Shown here: positions 35,242 through 44,223 of the stretch, in pieces
Position numbering within the stretch: the first letter of the stretch is position 1
How the letters are laid out: each line of letters starts with the position of its first letter
Assembly: GCF_900168125.1 (NCBI RefSeq)
Contig: NZ_FUZF01000009.1
Span: 1-64,000, forward strand
DNA length: 64,000 nucleotides
Reading direction: 5' to 3'
DNA from: Sphingobacterium nematocida
GTDB lineage: Bacteria > Bacteroidota > Bacteroidia > Sphingobacteriales > Sphingobacteriaceae
The notes under the pieces: model-generated
Seen by the model: the letters and a program-made list of their open reading frames with translations, nothing else
The model's database searches: none
Told to the model about the DNA's origin: nothing
Program-made: the position numbers and the translations under genes

Positions 35242-35949
35242 ATGAAGAAGAAATATATTATAATATGCGTTTGCTTATTTGCTCTATTGGGGTGCAAGCA
35301 GGAGGAGATCATGGTGTTTGAAGGCAAAGACGCCATGAGCATATATGTCGATCAATATGAAGCAGATAGTACATCCTTCTCGTTTGCCTATTATCTTCAG
35401 GATGTAGTAAAAGATACCGTATGGATAAAAATACGTGCTCAGGGTGGCGTAAGACAAGAAGATAGAACCGTAGAAATGCAGACCGTAGAAGGTACTACGG
35501 CATCAGAGGGAGTGGATTTTCAACTACCTGCCTTTACATTCAAAGCCGGTAAAACCACTGATCTCTATCCTGTAGTGCTACTGAGAAACGAAAGTTTAAA
35601 AACGCAAACTAAAACTCTTAAAATCGCTATTAAAGAAAATCAGTATTTCGAGAAAGGTGCACCTGGTGAAGAATTAGCGAAAACGAATAGCCTGCGTTAT
35701 TACACCATTCATTTTAATGATTTCTTGTCAAAACCTACTTATTGGTCTTCATTGGAAAGATATGTGGGCGTGTTTTCTGCTGTAAAGTTTCAATTTATGT
35801 TCTCTGTGTATGGTTCTGATTTTGATTTTGCAAGCCTTTCCACTGCGGAGCGGTTAAACATGCGGTTACGTTTACGTACCGAATTAGCCGCTTATGAAGC
35901 TAAAAACGGGCCATTGTACGATGAGAATGAGATAAGAGTAACCTTTTAA
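35242..35949 (+). CDS. DUF4843-type lipoprotein
   Basis: 235 residues, lipobox LFALLGC (Cys about 18), then KQEEIMVFEGKDAMSIYVDQ and a Calx-beta-like block (VEGTTASEGVDFQLP, AGKTTDLYPVVLLRN). It is the counterpart of the gene at 19104-19934, with the same motif order and the same place between susD and the PKD-like gene. It starts 2 bp after the susD stop, so the genes are translationally coupled or nearly so. Probably an accessory surface lipoprotein. Confidence 0.75.
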   Translation: MKKKYIIICVCLFALLGCKQEEIMVFEGKDAMSIYVDQYEADSTSFSFAYYLQDVVKDTVWIKIRAQGGVRQEDRTVEMQTVEGTTASEGVDFQLPAFTFKAGKTTDLYPVVLLRNESLKTQTKTLKIAIKENQYFEKGAPGEELAKTNSLRYYTIHFNDFLSKPTYWSSLERYVGVFSAVKFQFMFSVYGSDFDFASLSTAERLNMRLRLRTELAAYEAKNGPLYDENEIRVTF

Positions 35950-35958
35950 TCTAAAACT

Positions 35959-37407
35959 ATGAGCAATAAAATTAGTACCCTATTTCTATTATTGGCCTTA
36001 GGCCTCTGGGGCTGTAAAGAAAATGAACTAACTACTTACAAGCCTATTCCTGAATTGAGCATTGCGGCGCTGCCCGCAAATTCATTCACTGTTGCACAAA
36101 AGGAAAACTTAAAAATAATACCGGATATAAATGGACTAGAGCAGGGAAAGGAATACCAATACGAATGGAAACTGTTTGATGATGGCGCAGAAAATATTCT
36201 ATCTACGGACAAAGATCTGGATGTTGGTGTAAATTTTCCTGCGGGAAAGACTTATAGCTTTGTATTCTCTGTGAAGGATGTATCTACAGGAATTAAAGCG
36301 ATTAGTCCTTTATATTCATTAGATGTTACAGGTGCTTTTCCTCAAGGTTGGTTAGTAGGCAATAACGTAGGAAATAAGGGACAGATGTCGTTCATCCGAA
36401 CTACGGATGACAAGGTATTCTTTCAGCCATTGGAGGATATTAACCAGACTTCCTACACGAGTAAATTAACCTATGTAAAATCGGGGGTGATTCTTGACAT
36501 ATTCGGGCGTGGTTTTAAGCAGTTGTTATACTTCGCAGAGGACGGCTTACGGGTTTTCGATCCCGAAACAATGCTACAGATCTCGGACAACAACGAATAT
36601 TTTTACGATCAAAAGCGTTTTCAATCTAAACCAGGTTATGGAACAAACTACTACAACCTAGACCAGTATCTTGTAAGTGAAGGCAATTTATATGCCGCGA
36701 ATGGGCCTGGTTTTGCTGGTGCTACTGACTTCGGTAAATTTTCGGACCGCTTTGAGGGCGATTATGACTTGTTTCCATACGTGTTTAGAGATAATTTTCT
36801 GTATGCTTATTTCTACGATAACAAAAATAAGCGCTTTGTTTCTACCGCGTACAACACCCGGGAATTAACGTATCCAACCTCTCAAGCCGGAATGTATAAG
36901 CTGGATGCTGTTGGTAAAACAATGGTCGCGGCAGACTACACGATCGGTGGCGCATTTGGAGCTTACGACTTCATTGGATTAATGAAGGATGATGCAAATG
37001 CCTACTATGTGTATTTGTTCAAGTTCTATACGGGCTTAGGTAAAGGTGAGTTTTATGCGTTATCCAATGCACAAGAAATAGGTCAAATGACTGCCTTTGC
37101 GGGAGCAACTAACTCGGCGAGGGGGTACTATAGCTCTAAGAATAAAATCTATAAAATCTCTGGTGCGAACGGCTCTGTGGAGCAAATCTATACACTGAAA
37201 GAGCCTGGAGACATCGTGGATATGCAAATGCTGAGGGATGGTGATGATGCCGATCATGTACTAGCTGTAGCCGTCAATAATGGCGGCCAGGGCCGGGTAA
37301 TTTATGTTTATCTCGACGAATTTGGTAACGTCGATACTAACAGAGCTGATAAAATATATACGGGCTTTGGTACGATAACAAATATTAGCTATAGAAATCC
37401 TTCATAG
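35959..37407 (+). CDS. PKD-like family surface lipoprotein
   Basis: 482 residues, lipobox LGLWGC, then an Ig/PKD-like N-terminal domain (YQYEWKLFDDGAENIL, YSFVFSVKDVSTGIKA) and a long beta-rich region whose repeated strands look like a propeller. It corresponds to the gene at 17522-19084 in the mirror cassette (same size, same position, both with a ...F-V-DKxTG or V-DVSTG turn and a GW-V/L motif after the first domain). Likely a surface ligand-binding partner of SusCD; ligand unknown. Confidence 0.75.
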   Translation: MSNKISTLFLLLALGLWGCKENELTTYKPIPELSIAALPANSFTVAQKENLKIIPDINGLEQGKEYQYEWKLFDDGAENILSTDKDLDVGVNFPAGKTYSFVFSVKDVSTGIKAISPLYSLDVTGAFPQGWLVGNNVGNKGQMSFIRTTDDKVFFQPLEDINQTSYTSKLTYVKSGVILDIFGRGFKQLLYFAEDGLRVFDPETMLQISDNNEYFYDQKRFQSKPGYGTNYYNLDQYLVSEGNLYAANGPGFAGATDFGKFSDRFEGDYDLFPYVFRDNFLYAYFYDNKNKRFVSTAYNTRELTYPTSQAGMYKLDAVGKTMVAADYTIGGAFGAYDFIGLMKDDANAYYVYLFKFYTGLGKGEFYALSNAQEIGQMTAFAGATNSARGYYSSKNKIYKISGANGSVEQIYTLKEPGDIVDMQMLRDGDDADHVLAVAVNNGGQGRVIYVYLDEFGNVDTNRADKIYTGFGTITNISYRNPS

Positions 37408-37426
37408 ACTATAAAATACAAACATC

Positions 37427-38914
37427 ATGAAAACAACAATACTTACGATAGGTTTAGCTGCATCTCTGCTCTTAGCTAAAGCCCAACAAGGTGCGGTGCG
37501 AGTCGAAAGCTTTAAAGGTAAACTGTCTGCATTATCTACAATAGAAGATCAGAAAGAGCTAAAAAACAGACTTTCAATATTGAGCAATAGCAAATCTGAG
37601 GATGATCATTTTTTAGCTATTGAATATTACAAAAGCAAAGGCGAGGAGGAAAAAGCCGAAGCCTTAAACAAGAAATCAATAAAGCAGTTTCCGCAGGGAA
37701 ATCTGGCATTTCAACAAAGACTCGCAGCCTTTCAGGAATTGACAGGTCTGGAAGAAAGGGATCGGGCTTTTCAAAAGTTGAGAGCTGAGTTTCCGAACCA
37801 AAGCTATTATATGATAGGTAGTATGATGGCTTCGGAATATGCGGCGGCTGGAAATGATGCCAAAATGAAAGAGTATATTGATAGCTATGCTGAGTCGCTA
37901 AGCGATGGTAGAGGAAACAAAATAGACAAGAGAACGCTATATGGTCAGGTTGCTACTGGTCTGATAGCTAAAAACCCTGATGCTGCCGTTAAGTATTTAA
38001 AAATGGCAGTCGATTATGCAAAAGAGTCTATGGATGAAATAAATACGCCATCACATCCGCGCTATAATCTTTTGGCGCGAGCACAAGGTAATTATTATGG
38101 CGCAATGACTTCGTATTTGGGAGCGCTAACACGAGGAAGCAATCCGGAAGAAGCATATAAGCAATCACTAGCCTTGTACAATGAGGTTAAAGATGGTGAA
38201 AATGCTAATGCAATCACTTTGGCAGAAAGTGCTTATACTAATGCTTTAATTACAACCAAGCGCTACAAAGAAGCTTTCCCGTTTATAGAAAAGGCTATAA
38301 GATCGGGGACGGCCTCGTCGGTGGTCAAAGAAAATCTAAAGAACGCCTACATAGCTAAGAACGGCTCGGAAATGGGATACCTAGAGTTTGAAAAAGCCGT
38401 AAATGCAGAAAGGGATGCCTTGGCACTTAAAGAGGTTTTAAATAAAGCAATATCAAAAGAGGCGCCTACTTTTGAGCTGAAAGATGTGGATGGTCACACT
38501 GTTAATCTAGCTGATCTAAGAGGAAAAGTCGTTGTCCTTGATTTTTGGGCTACTTGGTGTGGACCATGTAAGGCGTCATTCCCTGCTATGCAGAAGGCTG
38601 TAAACAAATACAAAGAAGATCAAGGGGTTAAGTTTTTGTTTTTGCACACCTGGGAGAAGGGAAGCGGTGATGCTACTGTTGGTGCTAAAAAATATATAGT
38701 TGATAACAACTATAGTTTTGAAGTATTGATGGATCTACGAAACCCTGAAACAACAGAATCGGCGGTAGCAAAGGCTTATGGCGTAAGTGGCATACCTACA
38801 AAAGTGGTTATTGATCCAAAAGGACAGATACGTTTTGTCACCTCCGGGTTTTCGGCTGATGAAGAGAAAGCTGTGAACGAACTCTCGACAATGATCGAAT
38901 TTGCTCGAAAATAA
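37427..38914 (+). CDS. TlpA-like thioredoxin with helical repeat N-terminal half
   Basis: 495 residues: signal peptide (TILTIGLAASLLLAKAQ), about 300 residues of helical, TPR-like sequence (e.g. FIEKAIRSGTASSVVKENLK), then a TlpA domain with VVVLDFWATWCGPCKASFPA and GVSGIPTKVVIDPKG. The N-terminal half replaces the DUF4369-type domain of the mirror copy, so the partner-binding module was exchanged while the redox module was kept. Last gene of the rightward cassette; a terminator follows. Confidence 0.85.
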   Translation: MKTTILTIGLAASLLLAKAQQGAVRVESFKGKLSALSTIEDQKELKNRLSILSNSKSEDDHFLAIEYYKSKGEEEKAEALNKKSIKQFPQGNLAFQQRLAAFQELTGLEERDRAFQKLRAEFPNQSYYMIGSMMASEYAAAGNDAKMKEYIDSYAESLSDGRGNKIDKRTLYGQVATGLIAKNPDAAVKYLKMAVDYAKESMDEINTPSHPRYNLLARAQGNYYGAMTSYLGALTRGSNPEEAYKQSLALYNEVKDGENANAITLAESAYTNALITTKRYKEAFPFIEKAIRSGTASSVVKENLKNAYIAKNGSEMGYLEFEKAVNAERDALALKEVLNKAISKEAPTFELKDVDGHTVNLADLRGKVVVLDFWATWCGPCKASFPAMQKAVNKYKEDQGVKFLFLHTWEKGSGDATVGAKKYIVDNNYSFEVLMDLRNPETTESAVAKAYGVSGIPTKVVIDPKGQIRFVTSGFSADEEKAVNELSTMIEFARK

Positions 38915-38965
38915 TTATTTAGTGCTATTTATACCCTTTTTGTACCATAGATAGCTAAGATAACA

Positions 38966-38991
38966 TAGGCCGTGGATGATACCACGGCCTA
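38966..38991. terminator. Bidirectional terminator between convergent operons
   Basis: TAGGCCGTGG-ATGATA-CCACGGCCTA, a 10-bp GC-rich stem, followed by AAAGTTTTT on the plus strand. It lies between the rightward thioredoxin gene and the last gene of the leftward catabolic operon. Confidence 0.8.
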
Positions 38992-38997
38992 AAGTTT

Positions 38998-40050
38998 TTA
39001 TGCTAAAAATGAGCGAACAAAATCATCGTCATTCAGGTCTGGATAATCGCGATATACCCGTTCAATTTCTTCTTTTTGACCAGGCGACAGGGTTTCGTTC
39101 GGATTGAGGCACCAGATACCTTTCATCAATCCCTGGCGGTGTAGCACCTGGTGTATTCCAGGGATGCAACCGTGGAAGTTATGAGCTGGATCGAAAAAAG
39201 CGGCATTACTGTCTGTTACGGCAATGGCTTTGCTCAGTAGATAGTCTGCACTGGTAGTAGATGGCTCTGTTTTATAAGACTTTATTTCTTCTAAGAGCCT
39301 GACCGCTTTTTGTGTCCATACGGCCCAATGGCCCAATAGTCCACCTTTGAAGTCTATATGGATTGTTTTGCCCGCCACAGGAAACTGATAGGTGGTCATG
39401 AGGTCATTGACGATGTTGTCATCGTTGCCGGTATACATGGCTATCTGGTCGTGACGTCCCGAATTAGCAAGTGCACGCATCACATCTAAGGTCTGGTATC
39501 GGTTGAAGGAAGCACATTTGATGGCTACAACATTCTCGATGGCTACAAATTTGCACCAAAAATCATAGCTGAAGATGCGCCCACCGACGGAAGGCTGTAG
39601 GTAAAATCCAAATACAGGGATTACTTGTGCGACTGCACGTACCCGATCTAGGATAGCCTCTTCGGTCCAACCCTGCAAACCTCCCATGCTTAACAGGCCA
39701 ATATCATAGTTGTATTTTAGAGCCGTATGCGCCTCTTGTACCGCTTGTTCGGTAGGTCCGCATATACCGGCGATACGAACGAATGGCCGATCCAGATTGG
39801 CCTTGTCAATCTCTTCGCTGGCCCATTTGAGTACAGTCTCAAACAGGTTGATCTGTGGATCACGAATCTCAAACTGTGTGGAATGTACGGCTACAGCTAT
39901 ACCTCCTGCGCCGCTGGCCATATAATAGCGGGTGAGTAAACGTTGGTGATATTCGTCTATACTTCGGTCCTCGTGCAAAGCAAGGGGATGGGCAGGAATA
40001 ACGGTGCCTTGCCAGAGGTGCTGTCTGAGTTGTTCTTTTAGTTCTTTCAT
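38998..40050 (-). CDS. Dihydrodipicolinate synthase/N-acetylneuraminate lyase family aldolase
   Basis: 350 residues from ATG 40050, whose A is the last base of the upstream TAA stop, so translation is coupled; an upstream in-frame ATG at 40095 would overlap the epimerase gene. The (beta/alpha)8 aldolase hallmarks are present: the Schiff-base lysine in NVVAIKCASF and the catalytic tyrosine in VFGFYLQPS. The usual GTTGE motif is altered to GGIAVAVHS. Members cleave or form 2-keto-3-deoxy acids or related compounds. With a galactonate-dehydratase-like gene under the same predicted regulator, cleavage of a 2-keto-3-deoxy sugar acid is plausible but unproven. Confidence 0.8.
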   Translation of the reverse strand: MKELKEQLRQHLWQGTVIPAHPLALHEDRSIDEYHQRLLTRYYMASGAGGIAVAVHSTQFEIRDPQINLFETVLKWASEEIDKANLDRPFVRIAGICGPTEQAVQEAHTALKYNYDIGLLSMGGLQGWTEEAILDRVRAVAQVIPVFGFYLQPSVGGRIFSYDFWCKFVAIENVVAIKCASFNRYQTLDVMRALANSGRHDQIAMYTGNDDNIVNDLMTTYQFPVAGKTIHIDFKGGLLGHWAVWTQKAVRLLEEIKSYKTEPSTTSADYLLSKAIAVTDSNAAFFDPAHNFHGCIPGIHQVLHRQGLMKGIWCLNPNETLSPGQKEEIERVYRDYPDLNDDDFVRSFLA

Positions 40051-41069
40051 TAGAATTTTCCTTTCCTTTCTTGAAAATGTGTGTCTTTGCTCCATAGTTC
40101 GCCACCTTCAGTCATCCATTTGGCCGTAATCGCTATGGCTTCGCGTATCGTGGTGCGGGGGTATCCAAATAAACGGTGACACTCGGAGGCATTATTCAAC
40201 AGGGCAGTGCCCGCCGATTGTCCGGTGAATAACGGTTGGGTACCAAAATGCTCGCCAAAGCGCTCGGCAATCCAACGTGTGGATAAGATCTCTGGTCCTG
40301 TCACGTTCAGCATTTTGGCCGGTGACTGGCAATGAAGTAAGGCGCGTAAGGCAATCTCGTTCGCATCGCCCTGCCAGATAACGTTGACATTCTCGGAGGT
40401 GAGGTCTATGGGTTGTTGGGCTTTTACATTTTTAGCGATCTCGACCAATACGCCATAGCGGAAATCAACGGCATAGTTGAGGCGGTAGATCAGTGTGGGG
40501 GTACCATTCTTTTTGGAGAAGTATTCGAAAATACGCTCACGGCCTAAGCAGGATTGCGCATACTCGCCTATGGGTTCGGGACTGGTCTCTTCCGAAACAC
40601 CGGCATCACTGATCGGTACAAAGGGAAGTACATTGCCCGAAGAGAAGGCGACAATGTTGGAGTTCTGGAAGTGAGAAGCTACCATCCCCGGAAGATAGGT
40701 ATTCATCGCCCAAGTGAAATCTTCATTGCCCGTCGTACCAAATTTATGTCCTGCGAGGTAAATTATATTCTCAACCTGTGGCAGTTCTTTTAACTCGTCT
40801 TCGTTAAGAAGATCGCAGGCGATGGTATGGACGCCCATGTTTTCAAGTTCTTCGCGTAGCTCGGTCGTGGAGAATCGGGATACCCCGTATACTTTTTTAT
40901 CAACTCCGGCTGCTTTTATAGCTCTAATCGCGGCCTTAGCCATGCTAGGTCCCATCTTGCCACCAATACCTAGAAGCATGATATCACCTTTGATCTGTTT
41001 GATATCAGCAATCAGCGCTGCCGAGGGAGCGAGTATTTCGTCTTCGAGTTGTTGTAATTTATTATCCAT
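40050..41069 (-). CDS. NAD-dependent epimerase/dehydratase (extended SDR)
   Basis: About 340 residues. The N-terminal nucleotide-binding strand and glycine motif are IMLLGIGGKMGPSMAKAAI, followed later by NIIYLAGHKFGT and a Y-containing segment. ATG 41069 (MDNKLQQLEDEI) gives a normal start; the longer frame runs into the transporter gene. A conventional YxxxK is not obvious, although EYAQSCLGRERIFEYF is a candidate region in which the lysine is replaced. It probably modifies the same sugar-derived compound as the aldolase whose start overlaps its stop codon. Confidence 0.75.
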   Translation of the reverse strand: MDNKLQQLEDEILAPSAALIADIKQIKGDIMLLGIGGKMGPSMAKAAIRAIKAAGVDKKVYGVSRFSTTELREELENMGVHTIACDLLNEDELKELPQVENIIYLAGHKFGTTGNEDFTWAMNTYLPGMVASHFQNSNIVAFSSGNVLPFVPISDAGVSEETSPEPIGEYAQSCLGRERIFEYFSKKNGTPTLIYRLNYAVDFRYGVLVEIAKNVKAQQPIDLTSENVNVIWQGDANEIALRALLHCQSPAKMLNVTGPEILSTRWIAERFGEHFGTQPLFTGQSAGTALLNNASECHRLFGYPRTTIREAIAITAKWMTEGGELWSKDTHFQERKGKF

Positions 41070-41080
41070 CTCTTGTGTGT

Positions 41081-42319
41081 TTATTTTAGTAATAGATTGT
41101 ATAGGTTGCTGAATGCTAAGGTGATCAGGATCAGTAGACCGAGGATAGCCCATATTTTGGTCAATGGTTTGTTCGATTGATCGCCCATAAGCCCTTTATC
41201 GTTGGCGATTAGAAACATGACGACACCTATGATTGGGACTAGAAATATCGTGATACTCTGTGCAAATACGATAAGCTCGAGTGGGAGTCCGTTGAAAATC
41301 AGCGCAATGGCGGATCCAAATATCATGACCAGAGAAATAAATAACTTGACCATAGGATGGTTCAGGTTATTGCCATAACCGAAGGTGTCTCCCAATAACG
41401 AACCGCCCAATACAGCATTGCCGATGAGGGAGGAGAAGGAAGCACCAAAGAGACCGATGTAGAATAGATGCGAGGCATAACTACCCAATAGAGGTTCCAA
41501 AGCTTTGCCCATCTCTGCAGCAGAATTGAGTTTGACACCTTGGGGATGCAGGGTATTGGCCGCACATACCATAACGGCAGCGCTCATAATACCCAGGATA
41601 AATATGCCTACACGGCTTCCTAAGATCTGTCGCTGGGCAGTTTCTGTATTAGCCGAAAGTTTCTTACGGGACTGTACGAGGTAGCTTTGGTAAAAGGCCC
41701 CTACGATCGAAAAGCAGGAAGCGGTAAATGCAATAACGAGTCCAATGGATCCTGGCGGGATGCTAGGTATAAAACCTGCCGCTAGATCGGCCCAGGCCGG
41801 TTGTATCATTACGGCAGTGGAAAGGAACGCAAATAGCATAATGATAATGAGCGCAAGCATCAATTTTTCTAACAGCACATAAAAGGATTTGAAAAATAGG
41901 AGCAGAATACCAATGACATTAAACACAACGATCCACATTTTGGGATCACTGCCTGTTGCCTCGGACACGGAGAGGGAGACTCCCGTAGCATTGCCGGATT
42001 GGAAAGAGGTGGCTACCAGAAATATGCCCAGACCGATAATAATAGAGGTAGGTTTGCCAAACTTATTGCGTATTAAGGTCAGCAGGGACTCGTCGCGCGC
42101 TATGCCTATGCGGGCACCCATATTGGTAAATACCATCATGAAGGAAATAGCTACAACGATGATCCAAGTAAGCGCAAAACCGTAATCTGCACCCATTTTG
42201 GAAGTAATGGTCATTTTACTCGGTCCGAATACTAGAGCTGCTGTAATGATGCCGGGACCAAGGATAGACAGCCATCTCTTGGCTAGGGAATTTTTGCTTG
42301 TATTGTGTTGTTGCTCCAT
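41081..42319 (-). CDS. Nramp-family membrane transporter lacking the canonical metal-binding motifs
   Basis: 412 residues with about eleven transmembrane helices. The first helix (ILGPGIITAALVFGPSKMT) aligns with the first helix of Nramp Mn2+/Fe2+ transporters, but the metal-coordinating DPGN is GPSK (residues 32-35). In helix 6 (AFTASCFSIVGAFYQSYLVQ) the MPH motif aligns with SIV (204-206). Asp, Asn, Met and His ligands are therefore all absent. In its operon it stands between a PQQ-type sugar dehydrogenase and an epimerase, which points to an organic substrate or another cation rather than Mn2+. The family fold is well supported; the substrate is unknown. Confidence 0.82.
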   Translation of the reverse strand: MEQQHNTSKNSLAKRWLSILGPGIITAALVFGPSKMTITSKMGADYGFALTWIIVVAISFMMVFTNMGARIGIARDESLLTLIRNKFGKPTSIIIGLGIFLVATSFQSGNATGVSLSVSEATGSDPKMWIVVFNVIGILLLFFKSFYVLLEKLMLALIIIMLFAFLSTAVMIQPAWADLAAGFIPSIPPGSIGLVIAFTASCFSIVGAFYQSYLVQSRKKLSANTETAQRQILGSRVGIFILGIMSAAVMVCAANTLHPQGVKLNSAAEMGKALEPLLGSYASHLFYIGLFGASFSSLIGNAVLGGSLLGDTFGYGNNLNHPMVKLFISLVMIFGSAIALIFNGLPLELIVFAQSITIFLVPIIGVVMFLIANDKGLMGDQSNKPLTKIWAILGLLILITLAFSNLYNLLLK

Positions 42320-42324
42320 GGCGG

Positions 42325-43845
42325 TTAGCGTAAGGGTTTCAGGTTATTTGTTTTAATTAGCGTGGCTTTATTGCCAAAATTGCTGCGGATATAATTGCCG
42401 ATGGCAATGATTTCTTCGTCTTTAAGGAAATGGAAAGCAGGCATGGCGCCTTCGTACTTTACGCCATTGATAGCGGTCTGTTGCATGCCCTGTAACAGAA
42501 CTTTTAGCAGTGCTGTCTCGTCGCCATTGACCAGTGTAGACTGGGCTAGAGGAGGAAAGGTATTATCCAGTCCCTTACCATCGCTTTTGTGACAGGAAGC
42601 ACAGTAGGCTTCGTATAGCTGCTGCCCGTTCTTGACCTCCACGGGAGCTTTTGTTACGTTTTGCGGCTTAATAGGGGTGCCTACGGCTTTATCGCTTTTG
42701 CGCAGGCGATAAATGATGTCGTCCTGTGGCTTTGGAAAACCTTTTTGGGGATTCCAGTCGCGATTGCTGGAACAGAAGTAGATATCGCCATTAGGCAATG
42801 TGAGTACGGAACGTAGACGCCCAAGTTGGTCGGCAAATAAGACCTGTTCGTCAATAATCCGTAATCCATCGTTAGACAGCTTGAGAATGCGTAAAGATTG
42901 GTTCTTGAGTGTAGCTAAAAGTAGGCTATTCTTCCAATCGGGGATTACGTCCGAACCGTAGTATGCCATGCCTGAAGGTGCAATGACAGGGGTCCAGGAA
43001 CGGATGGGCTCTTCTCGTGGAGAAAGTTGGGCAATAGTTTTTTCGGACTCGGTATCTATTTTGCCTTCTATCTGGGGCCAACCGTAATTTTTTAACGGTA
43101 GAATTAGATTGACTTCATCTTCGATCGCATCGCCATGCTCGGAGGTGTATATTGTTCCCTTTTCATTGTGTGTGAGCCCTTGCATATTACGGAATCCCCA
43201 GGCATAGACGTAGCTTCCTGAGATAGGATTGTCTTTGGGGAGGCTTCCATCTAGGTTGAGCCGTAAAATTTTTCCGTTTAAGCCGGTACTATCCTGTGCA
43301 TAGGTATCGATGGCGGCATCGCCGGTAGCCCAATAAACCTTCTGATCGGTAGAGACGATAATTCGGGAGCCGTTGTGCCCGGTATTCCCCGGAATCTGAA
43401 GCAATAGTTTGGGCGTAGAGATCTGACCTTCCTTGCTGTAATTGTACCGATATAAATTGGAATAGATGGAACTGTCTTTCTTACTGGTGTAGGAGAGGTA
43501 AAGATAGGCCTGCTGTCCTTCTGGCTGGTAAAGAGCCATACCTAATAGTCCTAGTGTACGTTGATGGTATACATCGGTGAGGCTGTCGACCAGTGTGACC
43601 TTTTTGCTTTTGATATCAAGACGTTTAATATTCCCGCCGATTTCGGAAAATAGGATTGCGTCGTTTAGTCGGTCGTATTGAAGATCCCAGGGCACATGTA
43701 GATCGGAAGCTTCTTGGGTTAAGGAAAGAAGGGTGTTTCCGACCTGTACTGCACTAATAACGGGAGTCTCTTTCTCTTTATTGCCGCCACAGGCGGAGAG
43801 AAAGGCTATTGCTGCTAGTAATAGGGTGTATCTATTCTTTATCAT
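42325..43845 (-). CDS. PQQ-type sugar dehydrogenase (GSDH domain) with C-terminal cytochrome c
   Basis: 506 residues. Lipoprotein signal (AAIAFLSAC), a six-bladed soluble glucose dehydrogenase-like propeller (HVPWDLQYDRLNDAILFSE, NTGHNGSRIIV, WGFRNMQGLTH, EHGDAIEDEVNLI, APSGMAYY), and a fused cytochrome c domain with heme motif CASCHKSDG and distal Met region (YEGAMPAFHF). It would oxidise a sugar or aldose outside the cytoplasm and pass electrons to the respiratory chain. First gene of the leftward operon, 5 bp before the transporter gene, with a consensus promoter and an adjacent predicted GntR operator. Confidence 0.87.
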   Translation of the reverse strand: MIKNRYTLLLAAIAFLSACGGNKEKETPVISAVQVGNTLLSLTQEASDLHVPWDLQYDRLNDAILFSEIGGNIKRLDIKSKKVTLVDSLTDVYHQRTLGLLGMALYQPEGQQAYLYLSYTSKKDSSIYSNLYRYNYSKEGQISTPKLLLQIPGNTGHNGSRIIVSTDQKVYWATGDAAIDTYAQDSTGLNGKILRLNLDGSLPKDNPISGSYVYAWGFRNMQGLTHNEKGTIYTSEHGDAIEDEVNLILPLKNYGWPQIEGKIDTESEKTIAQLSPREEPIRSWTPVIAPSGMAYYGSDVIPDWKNSLLLATLKNQSLRILKLSNDGLRIIDEQVLFADQLGRLRSVLTLPNGDIYFCSSNRDWNPQKGFPKPQDDIIYRLRKSDKAVGTPIKPQNVTKAPVEVKNGQQLYEAYCASCHKSDGKGLDNTFPPLAQSTLVNGDETALLKVLLQGMQQTAINGVKYEGAMPAFHFLKDEEIIAIGNYIRSNFGNKATLIKTNNLKPLR

Positions 43846-43888
43846 GTGGTTTAAACGGCTACAATGCTTTAATACATTTTGGTTGATT

Positions 43889-43920
43889 CAAAGCTAATGT
43901 ATTTGAAATAAATATACAAA
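43889..43920 (-). promoter_or_regulatory. Promoter of the leftward sugar-dehydrogenase operon
   Basis: On the minus strand TTTG (43920-43917), 20 bp, TAGCTTTG (43896-43889): exact Bacteroidota consensus with the same spacing as the ECF sigma promoter at 26817-26848. It is 44 bp upstream of the start codon at 43845. Confidence 0.72.
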
Positions 43921-43931
43921 AAATAGTATAA

Positions 43932-43943
43932 ATTGTATACAAT
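43932..43943. promoter_or_regulatory. Predicted GntR operator ATTGTATACAAT
   Basis: A perfect 12-bp palindrome, identical to the one abutting the gntR start codon. It lies just upstream of the -33 element of the leftward promoter, in the divergent region shared with the SusC operon. Confidence 0.75.
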
Positions 43944-44062
43944 ATTTGTTTTTAATAAAAAGCCAATTTTACAAAATGCCCTTTAACAAGCTTTCGGTGC
44001 GGTTTTACTTATTCTATGCTTTGTAGCTTGACGTTATGAATTGTAAAAAGTTAAAAAAAACA

Positions 44063-44100
44063 TTTGATTGTATACATAATATACATATAATTGTATTCAT
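44063..44100 (+). promoter_or_regulatory. Promoter of the SusC/heparinase operon with embedded operator
   Basis: TTTG (44063-44066), 19 bp, TATAATTG (44086-44093), one mismatch from TAnnTTTG. TGTATACA (44069-44076) lies between the two elements, and a weaker TTGTATTCAT (44091-44100) overlaps the -7 element. Binding there would block polymerase. The leader to the start at 44224 is about 120 bases. Confidence 0.65.
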
Positions 44101-44223
44101 TATGATATCAATCAAAATGACAACCAAGGATTATCCCGCGTGTTTGTTTTGATTTTTTGGCGTGAGCCAATGTAACTTAAGAATTATAAATCGTTAATTT
44201 TAATCATTTTAACCTGAGTATCG

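Noticed and set aside
41081..42319. Manganese/iron transporter MntH
   Set aside because: The DPGN and MPH metal-binding motifs are both absent.
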